Below are positions 46,581 to 58,160 of a stretch of 64,000 nt of DNA, piece by piece. The notes beneath the pieces were generated by a model. It had not been told where the DNA came from. It searched no databases and saw nothing but the letters and a program-made list of their open reading frames with translations. Source of the stretch: Eurosta solidaginis (Eukaryota > Arthropoda > Insecta > Diptera > Tephritidae); contig NC_090323.1 of NCBI RefSeq assembly GCF_040869045.1, forward strand, positions 268,154,392 through 268,218,391, read 5' to 3'. The first letter of the stretch is position 1. Every line of letters begins with the position of its first letter. The position numbers and the translations under genes are program-made.

Positions 46581-47829
46581 TGTACTAACTCTAGTCATTA
46601 ATTAGTTAATTATTATTAAACATAAAGTATTTGCGTTCATATGCGAAAAAACGAACGGTGATCATGCTTATTTGGCGATTTATTTGGTCCTTATTTATTT
46701 GTGTTTTATCGCTCCCATATCGGTGTAAAACGCTATTATTCACTATTATTTAACATTGCTCATTGCACAGGTTGGCCAAATTTGTGCGAGTCAACACCTC
46801 GAAAAGTGTGCAGTAACTATTCGCTAAGCTCTCACGAAAATATAAGTATTTGTTCTAATATTCTATTATTAAATTCTAGAGTGTGCACTTAGTTATTTTT
46901 ATGATTCAAGAGAACGCTAAAATATATGTATATCTTAAATCAAAATAGTGAACATAAGAGTAACAAAGCTAATTTCTTTTTAAAGAAAATTCGTGCTGCG
47001 CGTCTAAGTATGAAATTAAGACTTGTTAAGGACGTGAGAAAAAAGAATTTATATAATCAAAATATCCAAAAACGCCTGCAACGCTTTTACGCCTCATAAA
47101 AAAACAAAATCTATTTTGTTGTCTGCCTCAAGTGCATATTATTTCCTTAGAAAGTAGCTCAAAAGGGAGATGCTGGTGAAATAGAGAAAGAATATGTATT
47201 AGAATTTATGTTCGAGTTACATCTTTGCTGTGCCATTGCATTCCTCTATTCACTGAACACAACTGCAAAAATTTTCAAATAGATGCAAAAAAAAGAACAA
47301 AAATATATAGGAAGTAATAAAAATGTGAAAAACATTTATGTGTATGTATTTTGATATCCATATTCTAAAAGCTTATATGAAATTTGCGCATCCTTAACCA
47401 TTCAAAGAAGCAAACTCCTTATCTATCCCCCACTGCGCCACTGTAAAATTTAACGAGTCGGAATTTTATTCGTCACTTGGCACCTTATGACCATCCTTTG
47501 AATGCTCTTATCGAATTGTCAGTCATATTTGCAAAATCCGTAAATGTGAATTGGATTTTTGTGGGAAAATTCACGAAAAACTGCTCATGCCATCTTTGTT
47601 TTTGCTTTGCCACACTACTTCGGCGCCCTAACAATTTTTTTCGACTATACAATTTTATCTCGTTTTGCATTTTGTTACATTCGTTATGCTGCAAATTGTC
47701 TAATAATACAATAAAATAACTAAAATATAATATGTGAAGTGATGTAACGTTTCCTGAATGATTTGAGGCCATATTTCCAGTCATTATTTATTTGCGCTTT
47801 GCAATTTGCTGCGGGACTGCGTGTTTAAG
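46581..47829. other. Noncoding stretch, nothing recognised
   Basis: AT-rich; short frames on both strands without motifs. Confidence 0.4.
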
Positions 47830-49453
47830 AATGCTTTGCACACAGGGTATATTAACTTTGATTGGATAACGGTTGGCTGTACAGGTATAAAGGAATCGAG
47901 ATAGATATAGACTTCCATATATCAAAATCATCAGTATCGAAAAAAAATTTGATTGAGCCATGTCCGTCCGTCCGTCCGTCTGTCCGTTAATACTATAACT
48001 TGAGTAAATTTAGAGGTATCTTGATGAAGTTTGGTATGTTGGTTCCTGGGCACTCATCTCAGATCGCTATTTAAAATGAACGATATCAGACTATAACCAC
48101 GCCTATTTTTCCGATATCGAAAATTTCGAAAAACAGAAAAGTGCGATAATTCATTACCAAAGACGGATAAAGCGATGAAACTTGGTAGGTGGGTTTATCT
48201 TATGACACAGAATAGAAAATTAATAAAATTTTGGACAATGGGCGTGGCACCGTCCACTTTTAAAAGAAGGTCATTTAAAAGTTAGGCAAGCTTTAATTTG
48301 GCAGTCGTTGAAGATATCATGATGAAATGTTGTAGGAACGTTACTCCTATCACTGTATGTGTGCTAAATAAAAATTAGCAAAATCGGATGAAGAACACGC
48401 CCACTCAAAAAAAATTTTTTTTTAAAGTCAAATTTTAACAAAAAATTTAATATCTTTACAGTATATAAGTAACCCCAGTAATGATATGGTGCAACAAAAT
48501 ACAAAAATAAAAGAAAATTTCAAAATGGGCGTGGCTCCGCCATTTTTCGTTTAATTTGTCGAGAATACTTTTAATGCCATAAGTTGAACAAAAATTTAGC
48601 AATCCGTGTGAAATTTTGTAGGGGCATATTCTATGACGATAATTGTTTTCTGTGAAAATGGGCGAAATCGGTTGAAGCCATGCCCAGTTTTTATACACAG
48701 TCGACCGTCTGTCCTTCCGCTCGGCCGTTAACACGATAATTTGAGCAAAAATCGATATATCTTTACTAATCTTATTTCACGTACTTATCACAACTCACTT
48801 TAGCTTGGTATAAAAAATGTCAGAAATCCGACTATGACCACGCCCACCTTTTCAATATCAAAAATTACGAAAAATGAAAAAAATTCCATAATTCTATACC
48901 AAATACTAAAAAAGGTATCAAACATTGTAATTGGATTGGTTTATTGACGCAAAATATAACTTTAGAAAAAACTTTGTAAAACGGGTGTGACACCTACCAT
49001 ATTAAGTAGAAGAAAATGAAAAGGTTCGCCAGGGTGAAGTCAAAAGCCCTTGGAATCTTGGCAGTAATACTGTTTGTGGTATTACATATATAAATAAATT
49101 AGCGCCACCCGACAGATGTTGTTCAGGGTCATCCTCGTCCACATTTTGATCGATATCTCGAAAACGCCTCCACATATATAACTAAGGACCACTCACTTTT
49201 AAACCCTCATTAATACCTTTAATTTGATACCCATATACAAACAAATTTTAGAGTCACCCCCGGTCCACCTTTATGGCGATATCCCTAAATGGCGTCCACC
49301 TATAAAACTATGACCCACTCCCTTTTCAAATACTCTTTAATACCTTCCATTTGAAACCAATGTCATACAAACACATTCCAGGGTTACCCTAGGTTCTTTT
49401 TCCTACGTGGTGATTTTCCCTTATTTTGTCTCCAAAGCTCTCAGCTGAGTATG
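47830..49453 (-). mobile_element. INE, long subfamily, inverted, with short-subfamily terminus
   Basis: The body is collinear in reverse with 44685-46366, including the ggccgagcggaaggacagac block seen as its complement near 48709-48727. The low-coordinate end (gctttgcacacagggtatat, ggataacggttggctgtaca) belongs to the short subfamily. The opposite end lacks the ~45 bp start with the acaagtaagg palindrome. Confidence 0.85.
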
Positions 49454-49701
49454 AGGGAGAGGAGTGCGTTACTAGCAGAAAATTGCAATCGTTATATTAT
49501 AGAGCCGAATATATTTTGTTACACTTACTCCTTTTATTGCACTTTGGGGATCTATCCCCTCTTTTATGTATAATAATAATACAGTCGTTATGAAGGACAG
49601 GATTGTGAGCAAATGTGATTCATAGCTATGTACAAGACATGGGCTATAGCAGCCACAGAGTTACCTTAAAACAAAATAGCCAAAATTCTCATAATATAGG
49701 T

Positions 49702-50216
49702 TTCTGGTCACAGGAACATTGAGGGTAACGATAAGGCAGCCGAACTTGCGAAGGCAGGGGCACTGCTGAATGCTGCGGGGGCGGTCGAGATGTATCATCC
49801 ACTTTCATCAATCAAAAGAATCAAATATAGCAGATTTAAGGAGATAGGGGTCACCAACTGGTACTACTGGAACAACTGCAAGATACCCGCTAAAATATCG
49901 ACTTACGATAGTAGTCAAACAGAGAACCTCATAAAAAGGCCAACTAAAGAAATCTTTATGATCACGACCACAATCACGGAACACTTGCTGCTTTGTCTGT
50001 ATGCTGAGAAAATGGGAAAGGATTCCCTTTTAACAGCATTTGCAGGAGCTGAGTCGATAAATACGGCAAATAAACAGTTGGGAAGTACCTGCGCGATGCT
50101 CAGCTCTGCACTCCTAGTATGTGCCACAAACTATAGGCAATTGAAAAATGTGGGAACTTCAGAAAGTTGCTAAACGCTTCGTAAAAGATATAAGCATGTT
50201 CATTGACCTAACCAAA
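49702..50216 (+). pseudogene. LINE RNase H and C-terminal remnant
   Basis: After a stop codon that replaces the usual Trp, the frame reads VSGHRNIEGNDKAAELAKAG: the GH..I.GNE.AD.LA.AG block of retroelement RNase H, with the last catalytic Asp position here Ala. It continues about 120 codons with KEIGVTNWYYWNNC and TENLIKRPTKEIFM. After a stop at 50171 another frame gives RFVKDISMF, like the C-terminal end of such ORFs. An RNase H at the C-terminus of ORF2 points to an R1/LOA/I-type LINE. The RT and front of RNase H are missing. No tail seen. Confidence 0.75.
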
Positions 50217-50680
50217 TAATTTGAATGGAGTACTGATTAGCCTACTAAAATAAGCAGCAGTTGGGTCCATGAGAAAGTGCATCAAAATTGCGTCGTAACC
50301 AACCAAGATCCTTATAATCAGAAGAAGCTGGTCGGGAAATAAGGCTCCCTCCCCCATTCACACTTGTCAGTAAAGCCTCATGGGAATTACGTACTAAGAG
50401 TTAAAATGTTAAAATTATTCTTCTTTGTTAGCATCTGTATGCTTACGACGCCAGGAGACGTATTTCGAGGTACTAACGCAGGGTCAATTTTGAGAAGCAA
50501 ATGCAATATGTAGTGCTCAAGTTTTGAACCATTGTGTGGAGTTCGGTAGTGAGTTAGGGCAATAGTTGGGGAGAAGTGTGACGAATGTTATCCCATATCA
50601 CTATGCAATTCTAACTTCCCCCACTAACGACTACAACAGCGACAACAAATTATATAAGGAGGAATGATTTATAACTAAAC
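50217..50680. other. Noncoding stretch, nothing recognised
   Basis: No features apart from moderate GC content. Confidence 0.35.
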
Positions 50681-51010
50681 AGAAGATTCCATAGTAGTGT
50701 AAATACTTGTAGGGACTGAATTAGCAGCTGCCACACTATAAAAGGCTGCGTTGTAGTAGATTGTTCGTCAAAAGTCTGGACTCAGGGAGAAATGGGCGAG
50801 CGAGACAACTGAGAGTATAAAAGCAGCGCAATATAAGGGATAGTCAATCAATTTATTTTAAAACGATATAAGTGAAATACGCGGGTAATTTAATTGTGAA
50901 GAACAACTACCATAGTAGTGTTGCAAATAAAAAACATTTAGCTAAACTGACTATGTGAGTTATCTATTTGGCTTCTCAGCGATTCAAACGATAAAAGAAG
51001 CTCCGGTGTA
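50681..51010 (+). mobile_element. LTR-like fragment
   Basis: Two TATA-like boxes (actataaaaggc near 50737, gagtataaaagcagcg near 50813) are followed by ttgcaaataaaaaac (polyadenylation-like, near 50932) and agttatctatttggc, then agcgattcaaacg, an order seen in the U3-R-U5 of the two solo LTRs in this window. Ends and target duplication could not be placed. ccatagtagtgt occurs twice, about 220 bp apart. Confidence 0.4.
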
Positions 51011-51360
51011 ATCAAGAATTCCTAAAATTCGGAACAAAAATTTATGTGGTTTGGATATAAACTGAAAACACCTAGGTTGACATGGTCAAATGAAATTATT
51101 GACCCAACTAGCTTTATGCACTATATTCCATACATACACACACTTTAGAAGCATGCTTCTTAGCTCTTAGTCAACTTCACTCTCCTAATATCGCCTCAAA
51201 CTAAGTACTTACATAAATTCAAATAAAATATCCAATTATTTAAGCATTTGCGTGCGACATATCAGTTTTCAATTAATAATAGAGCAATGTTTTACAAATT
51301 TACTAATTTAACCATTTATCTATCTAACTAATACGTGTAATAAATACCACAAATAGAAAT
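51011..51360. other. Noncoding gap
   Basis: AT-rich, nothing recognised. Confidence 0.35.
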
Positions 51361-53158
51361 AACAAGTAAAGGTTTCTAAGTTCGGGTGTAACCGAACATT
51401 ATATACTCAGCGTGAGCTTCAATTGTACATTTTATTTCAGATAAATTACTTTTCTACATAACACGTGGCACCGCCCGTTTAAACAAAAAATGTTTCCCCA
51501 TTTCCTCTTACAATAAAACTTGATAAGTGAAATATCATTGATTCAAAACTATTTTTTGCTAAGTTATAGCTTATTTTCTAGTCTACGACCCTTTTAAAAA
51601 CCTTTTATATAAAAGTGGGCGTGGCCTTTAACCGATCTCGTCCATTTTTTCTAGAAATATTTCCTGCTATAGGGAAAATTTGCGTACCAAATTTTATTAC
51701 GATCCGTTAATTTTTCTTCGCGTTATAGCTCCCGAAACATAGAAAATTGCTTAGTCATAAAAGGGGCGGTGCCACGCCCATTTTCTAAAATATGAAGTTT
51801 TTCTTATTTATTGTTATAAATACACTTGAGAAATGAAATACCTTTGATATAAAGCTATTTTTTGCAAAGATGTAGCTTATTTTATTCTTCCACGACTCTT
51901 TTAAAAATCTTTTATATAAAAATGGGCGTGGTCCTCAACCGATTTCGTTAGTTTTTCTTCAAAGCATTCCTTATAGTAAAGGCAATCTTTCTGCCAAATT
52001 TTGTTACGATAAGTTTAACGATTTTTGATTTATGATTAATAATATTTGTAAAATTGATTTTATCACAGGTGGGCGGTGCCACGCCGATTTTAAATTTTTT
52101 TTTTCAAATTTTCATAAAGAGTCTCAATATCAGTCCACATGTCAAATTTCAACATTCTAGGTGCATTATTTACTAAATAATGAGGTTTTTTGTGTTTTCC
52201 AAAATGTTATATATATAAAAAGTGGGCGTGATTATCAACTTATTTCGCTCATTTTCAATACCAATCTATTCTGGGCCCAGGTAAGCTCGTGTACCAAATT
52301 TGGTGAAGATATCTCAATATTTACTCAAGTTATCGTGTTAACGGACAGACGGACGGACGGACGGACATGGCTCAATTAAATTTTTTTCGATACTGATGGT
52401 TTTGATATATGGAAGTATGTATACCTTTATCTATCTCGATTCCTTTATACCTGTACAATAGGTCGATTTGTGGGGAGGCAAAAAATCGCCCATTGCTCTG
52501 TGAAAATCATATTCTAGGGATCAAAATAAGAAACTTTGCCGAAGGAACCATACCTCTAAAACGAATTCTGATGTCCCCCCCCCCCCCCCTTTTGGGTCGT
52601 AGGGGCAAATTTTGAAAATTCCCACTTTGAAATGCCTATGTTTTTTCTTTTTGGAGTTTAATTTTCTCTTTAGAAATTTATTAGTCAAAACATATGTAAA
52701 TGAAAAAATGAATTTAACTTAGAAATAGAAAAGAAATTAAAAAAAATTATTAGAAATTAGCGTTTTTACAACCCACTTTTAAAACCAAGGCATCACTGTG
52801 ATGCATTTGCATGTCGTAAACATAGTTGTGTGGGTTTTTTATTCAACCGTTTTAAAAAATGAAGGTATCACTGTGACACAATTGCAGATCGTAAAATTGC
52901 TTGTGTTGTTTTTTTAAGCCACCACAAGACACAGCAGGTAGAATTGAAATTGCCCCTACCCAAAAGTTCGACCCAAAGGGGGGGACATCAGAATTCGTTT
53001 TAGAGGTATTGTTCCTTCGGCAAAGTTTCTTATTTTGATCCCTAGAATACGATTTTCATAGAGCAATGAGCGATTTTTAAATCGACCCGCCCTACTGTAC
53101 AGCCAACCGTTATCCAATCAAAGTTATTATACTCTGTGTGCAAAGCACTCTGAGTATA
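51361..53158 (+). mobile_element. INE, short subfamily, interrupted by a 642-bp element
   Basis: Starts aacaagtaaaggtttctaag, ends aaagcactctgagtata. Collinear with 11188-12332, with a GGAC tract at 52345-52367. Interrupted at 52456-53097, after which the last ~60 bp resume. Confidence 0.85.
52456..53097. mobile_element. Long-TIR element (TA target), 642 bp
   Basis: Inverted arms of about 130-150 bp: ggatcaaaataagaaacttt, gccgaaggaaccatacctct and aaaacgaattctgatgtccc on the left match the complement on the right (52975-53090) almost exactly. The right end, read inward, is cagtagggcgggtcgattt; the left end caataggtcgattt lost about 5 bp. TA flanks both sides and the INE reads through a single TA (a 6-bp tgtaca duplication is an equal reading). 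CAGT termini plus TA suit Tc1/mariner/pogo MITEs. Inside are a run of 15 C (52575-52589) and two diverged direct copies of gg(c/t)atcactgtga...tcgtaaa. Confidence 0.8.
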
Positions 53159-53930
53159 AAAGTTGTTGTTGTATTTAGTTTGTAAAATGTATAACAATTT
53201 AATACTTGTTGCCAAGCTTAGCTAAAACTTTGCTGGTGAAAAGGCAACAAAAAAGCTCTCGGTAAGCCACGTTAAGTCATAAATCAAAGAGAATAAAAAC
53301 AAAAATAAAACAGAACAAATTTTATTCATCTGAATTTTATTGCTAAGTTGGAGTTTTTTGCTGAAATTTTTGTTTTGTCATGAATAGAAAATAAATACCG
53401 GATTAAACGGGCAACACGTAATAAATGTTCGAGTGTTTAACCGCATTGGTACATATTTATGTATTGTATATATGTTTTTAGATTTTTAGTACAAATTTCA
53501 TATAGAATATACATAACTTCCTGTACATATACGAATAGTTCGAGGCAGATAATTCATAACGATTTATGGGGTTCACGCCCAGCGCATGTCTGAGTATTTA
53601 TATTTTATATTTTTAACGATGTATTATTATTTGTGTGCATATAAATACTAAAATATATATGTCGGGCATTAATTTTGACTTCCAAAATCATGTACTGGTA
53701 ATCTTATAATTTTATAGCAATTAGTTAACGCTCGCTGTAGTTAAGTTTACCCAGTTCGCATTCTAACGAACTAACCAGATATCTGTGTGCGTGTCCTGTG
53801 GTCTAGTGAAAGAAAGATATTCAACTATAAAGCTTTAGAAATCTAAAAACTATAGCCTATGTAGACGGTCTTTAGTCTAGATATCCACTACTCTGTGCTA
53901 AAATATAGGCGCATGCAACTTAGAAATTAA
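53159..53930. other. Noncoding stretch, nothing recognised
   Basis: AT-rich with short tandem TA/TG runs. Confidence 0.35.
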
Positions 53931-53934
53931 AATA

Positions 53935-55540
53935 GTTGTAATAAAGGAATCGGAAACATTGGCCAAAAAGTGATGAATCGACTCCTCTTCCTCCTCATCC
54001 TGACAGCTTTTGCTGAGGGAGTTTGGAGTCGAAAATCATGACAAGATATTTGAGTTTTGAAGGGAGATATTTCGATATGCCGTTTACCCTCGGTAAGTTG
54101 GAGAAGACATTTTTTTTCTTGTGAACAGGACAAGTTTCGTTTTTGTTAAATATATACAGACATCAATTTTCTCAAAAATTATAAAATTTTGTGCGAGAAG
54201 ATAACGAATAGATTTTTATCATTTTGCATCAATCAGTTGTGGCAAGAGGAAATATTCCTAATTAGAGGAGAAAATAATTTGGATTGTTCCATAAATATTT
54301 TAAGTATGTGGTTATATATATGTTTATATGTTTATATTCTAAAATTATAGTTAGACAGTAGTAAGTTTGTTACATATCGTTTAAATAGTAGAATGTTATT
54401 TATGTTTTTTTATCTCTAACGGTAATTTATTGAATAATCTTATACCGTAGCTTCTAATAGATCTAGCGCATCTTTCAGTTCGAAAAAAGTGAGTCCTGAT
54501 GTTCTGAGAGTTTCGTAGGTTATAATCAGTGCCTTCTACTGCTGTTAATTGTATATTGTGTTTTATTAAGTTGTTTTTTATCTTATATGTGAACATATTA
54601 GTTTGAAGAGCTGAATACTTTCGGATATCAAGTATGTTTACATATAGATTGGATGTGCTAGTTGTACGCGGGAGTAGAAGGATATTTTTTACTAATTTAT
54701 TTTGTAGCCTTTGTAATTCACTTAATCTTTCTTCTGAACATCTATTCCAAATTGGGTTTAGGTAATTTATTTTCGAGAGAAAGAGGGAATTGTATAGAAG
54801 CCATAGCTGCTTCTTTGGAATATTGTTACGGTTTCTATAAATGAAAAAGTTTAAAGGTATTACTTTCATTTTTATTTTTTGAATTTGTTCATTCCAATTC
54901 AAATTTTCGTCGAACCAAATACCCAGGTATTTTAATTTGTCTACTCTTGAAATAAAGTTACCGTTGTATATTATCCCACGAAGTTCACTTTTATCAGGAA
55001 TTTTTCTAAAATTGTTGAAAATGATAAAATTGGTTTTTTCTCAAATTTATTTGCAGGAGGTTTCTGGCAAACCACTTTGAAATTTCTTGCAAATCTGCTT
55101 TAATATTACTGATTAATTCTTCCAGAGTATCTGTAGCATATAGAAAACTACCATCATCAGCATAGAACTGTGGGACTCCGTACAGACCGAGTTTCAATAC
55201 ATTATTTATATAGACTTTCACTCTGTTTTGTGCTGCCCATCGGGAAAAGCCGAAAAGTGCCGTTTTCACGAGCTCGCGAAACATTGGCAGGAATTTACCT
55301 GTGATCAGAATCACTAAGTCGATGGCGTCAGCGACTACCCGCGTTCCTTCTGGTCTGAAGATTTTCATTAACTACCAGTACCGTGGAAGAATTGCGTTGA
55401 CAACCCTATTCCTGCACATAGAATCGATCCATGCAACTATTGGGCTACACATCTTATAGGTCCCTGCAAATTGACACTGTTTGCGTATTGTTAAAGGCAC
55501 CCTCAATAGAGAGAAAGCGGTTCGTAATAAATACTTTGTG
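53935..55540 (-). pseudogene. R1/LOA-type LINE remnant, interrupted by another LINE
   Basis: Right part (55540-55216, leftward): LSIEGAFNNTQTVSICRD (RT motif A, DIEGAFNN-like), then in another frame SPIVAWIDSMCRNRVVNAIL, then TRVVADAIDLVILITGKFLP with FSRWAAQNRVKV. The catalytic YADD is DAID here and motif B is gone. The frame breaks at 55215 and resumes left of the insertion at ~54150 with KYLPSKLKYLVMIFDSKL (the L.YLGV..D.KL block) and a late QDEEEEESIHHFL, like the C-terminal zinc-knuckle region. Many stops and deletions; long dead. Confidence 0.7.
54162..55206 (-). pseudogene. 5'-truncated CR1/Jockey-type LINE nested in the other LINE
   Basis: The element starts inside its RT at YINNVLKLGLYGVPQFYADD (intact YADD), then ELISNIKADLQEISKWFARN. 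One extra A in an A-run near 55037 shifts the frame; the next frame runs about 200 codons with YLGIWFDENLNWNEQIQKIK, LYNSLFLSKINYLNPIW, RLQNKLVKNILLLP and RLFNKLPLEIK, to a stop at 54396. 54162-54395 would be its 3' UTR; no poly-A. Flanks tatacagac (54153-54161) and tatatagac (55207-55215) look like a 9-bp target duplication with one mismatch, and the host LINE resumes across it. Much better preserved than its host, hence younger. Confidence 0.8.
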
Positions 55541-57004
55541 CAACCTAGGCCAGGTATTATTTTACGAAGACTTTATGCCTTATTTGCTGTCTTCAGGTTA
55601 AACAATTTTTAAAAACCTTTACTCACTGGGTATTCATTGAATTTAAATACATTCTGTTGTGTGTGTGTGTGCTCGCAATAACACTTTAGCTTAATCCGTT
55701 GAACTGCCAATGAGCCTACGGATATTCGTTGGCGATGAAGTTGAAGGTTGGCTCAATTACAGATTTTACTAGTAAATAAGTTAAGTTGAGGCAATAAACT
55801 AATGACACACTAGCATGAACCTTGTGGACTGACAGTTAATGCTTTGGCTACTTTAGCTTTGGACTCTTTTTTTCTTTTTGAATCAAATTCTCATACAACA
55901 GTAGATTTATAAAAACCTAGAATGAAGGTAATTAGCACAAGTAGGCAGATCTGAAAACATTAATGTAGCTACAAAGCGCGGGATAAGCTAAGTGAGTTGG
56001 CAAAAAAAAGATACAAGCAATTAAGTGCCCGCTTGTCCGTCTGTCTGCTTGTCTCACATTTTCTGGCGCTGTTAGGTCAATAGCTTTAGTAGAACTGAAT
56101 TAGTCTAACAACAAAGCCAGTACACGTGGCAGCAAAAGATTGTCGTTAGTTGAGTTCCGGCGGCGCTACTTATTTACATAGCTATTAGATCACAATGCGT
56201 GACGGAGCATAACACTTCCACTGAGATAAAGTTCATAAATCGGCCAGACGCGTCTTAAAGATCATCTTAGAGATAAGCTGAGGACAAGTACGGTCAAATT
56301 ACAATGAAGTAAATAAGTAAAGTAGTATGTGTGATATAAACTTGTTGCGAATTACTGTCGCGGCGCCTCAATTGTTATCGCTGAACGAGCGATCATCGTG
56401 TGACTTGTTGCGTTAAATTAATTTAACAGAAAATTGTTGTCTCAAAAAATTTGTACGAAATGAGACTCAAGTTTGTATTGTATGTATACTAAATTCATTG
56501 CACTATAATTTTACTTTTTACTCCAACTTCAATCTACGTGTATTTTTATGAATGATTCGCGTTTGCTAGTTTGATTGTCTTGACTTGTCTGTTTTTGTGT
56601 TTATAAGTTTTATGGTCCTCAGATTTTTGAGTTCGAGTTCAAGTTTGAGCTTTCATGTTTGGCAAGTCTTTGTCCCCTTTTTTGTTGCTTTTGCTCTTGC
56701 TTTATATTCTTCTTCCTCATTGGTGGCCGCAGACACGTTGGAATGCCAGTGGGGGTAATGCTTCAGTGCCCCAGGCTCTTCTCAGGCTCAACGAGTGCAT
56801 TCAAAAATATATATTTACGTATGTGCTTATTTATATACAGTCATATATCAGTGTTGTTGTTGTTCATGAACGCATGCAAGTGAGTTTGCTCGTAAACACG
56901 ATTGAAATAACCGGTTTCAAATTCTTGACTTGACTTTTGTGCCTTAATGTGGCCAATGCTTGCTACCTCGGCGCGGCTGTGGATGCTCTCTTCTTTCTAC
57001 AGTA
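55541..57004. other. Noncoding stretch, nothing recognised
   Basis: Short gtgtgtgtgtgt run near 55660. No gene; frames at 56655-56933 are AT/T-driven. Confidence 0.4.
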
Positions 57005-57290
57005 ACATAACTTGCATTATGACTATGTTGTTATTTTTTTTTTTTTTGTTATTTTTTTAAATTTTTTTTTTTTATATTTTCTTACGTCGTTGCCCTTTGT
57101 TGGTACTCGCTTGGCTGCGAAGTTTAATGTTACTACTTTTTTGATGTTGTTGTTTATGTTTCTTTTTTTGTTGGTTTTTTGGTGCTTTGATCTGGCACTA
57201 GCGGCTGTTGTTTTTGTTGCTTTGCTTGTTTGTTATTTTAATTTCATTTTATTCTTTCGTTTTGTGTAAATATACCTTTTTTAGTTTTGT
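57005..57290. repeat. T-rich strand-skewed tract
   Basis: Runs of 13-16 T and ttgttgttt words; very few plus-strand A after 57160. Yields a Phe/Leu/Val-rich frame that is not a gene. Confidence 0.6.
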
Positions 57291-57504
57291 CGGCGCTTTT
57301 TCAAGTTGCAGAAATATTTTTGTTTTGCCGTTTGTTTCTGAGCGAAGGATCCAACAAAATCATATTGCTTAGTTAAGTCGTGTTTCGACACATACTAAAA
57401 TTAACAATAACACCAACAAAGATGTTGACAGCGTCCAAAATGAAAGTGTCCAAAATGAAAGCAAAAAACTAGCATCGGAAGCAATAAAATTAAAGAAAAA
57501 AAAA

Positions 57505-58083
57505 CTTTTTTAAAAATAAGCGTTTATTATTGCTTAATAAAACTAACTAAAAAGTAAAAAATAAATTCACTGTAAAGAAATATAACACTTTATAAGTTCA
57601 TTGTAACCTTTAACTATAATTAGGCTTTTTCGTCTGCTACAAAAAAATTCCATATTGTACATAAATAAAAAAAAAAATAATTATATATTTTTAACATTAA
57701 AACTTTACTTCAAAATTATTAAATATTACAGTTTATATCACAGTCCTAATTGTTCTAATAAAAAGCGTGTTAAATTTTGATGGTATCACTAAGAACATTT
57801 AGGACCTCCTTTTCTTGCTATCACAATGTAACACGGTTTTATTGGAACAACTAGGACTGTGATATAAACTGTAAGATTTAATAATTTAGGTGTAAAGTTT
57901 TAATGTTAAAAATATATAATTACATATGTACAATATGGAATTTTTTTGTAGCAGACGAAAAAGCCTAATTATCGCTACAATGAACTTATAAAGTGTTATA
58001 TTTCTTTACAGTCAATTTATTTTTTACTTTTTAGTTAATTTTATTAACCAATAATAAAAGCTTATTTAAAAAAAAATTTATTT
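57505..58083. repeat. Large foldback, arms ~270 bp, loop ~34 bp
   Basis: 57505-57783 and 57818-58083 are inverted copies at over 90 percent identity. For example, cagtttatatcacagtccta (57730) mirrors taggactgtgatataaactg (57852-57871), and taggctttttcgtctgctac mirrors gtagcagacgaaaaagccta. No coding capacity. It could be a MITE with very long TIRs or a foldback transposon. Confidence 0.9.
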
Positions 58084-58160
58084 TTTTTTTATTTTATTTT
58101 TTACTTTTTAGTTCGTTTTATTAACAAGTAATAGAAGCTTGTTCTTGAAAAAGCTTTTTA
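58084..58160. repeat. Partial extra copy of the foldback's outer end
   Basis: ttttttactttttagttcgt then tttattaacaagtaatagaagctt repeats 58020-58070 in the same orientation, directly behind it. Confidence 0.65.
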
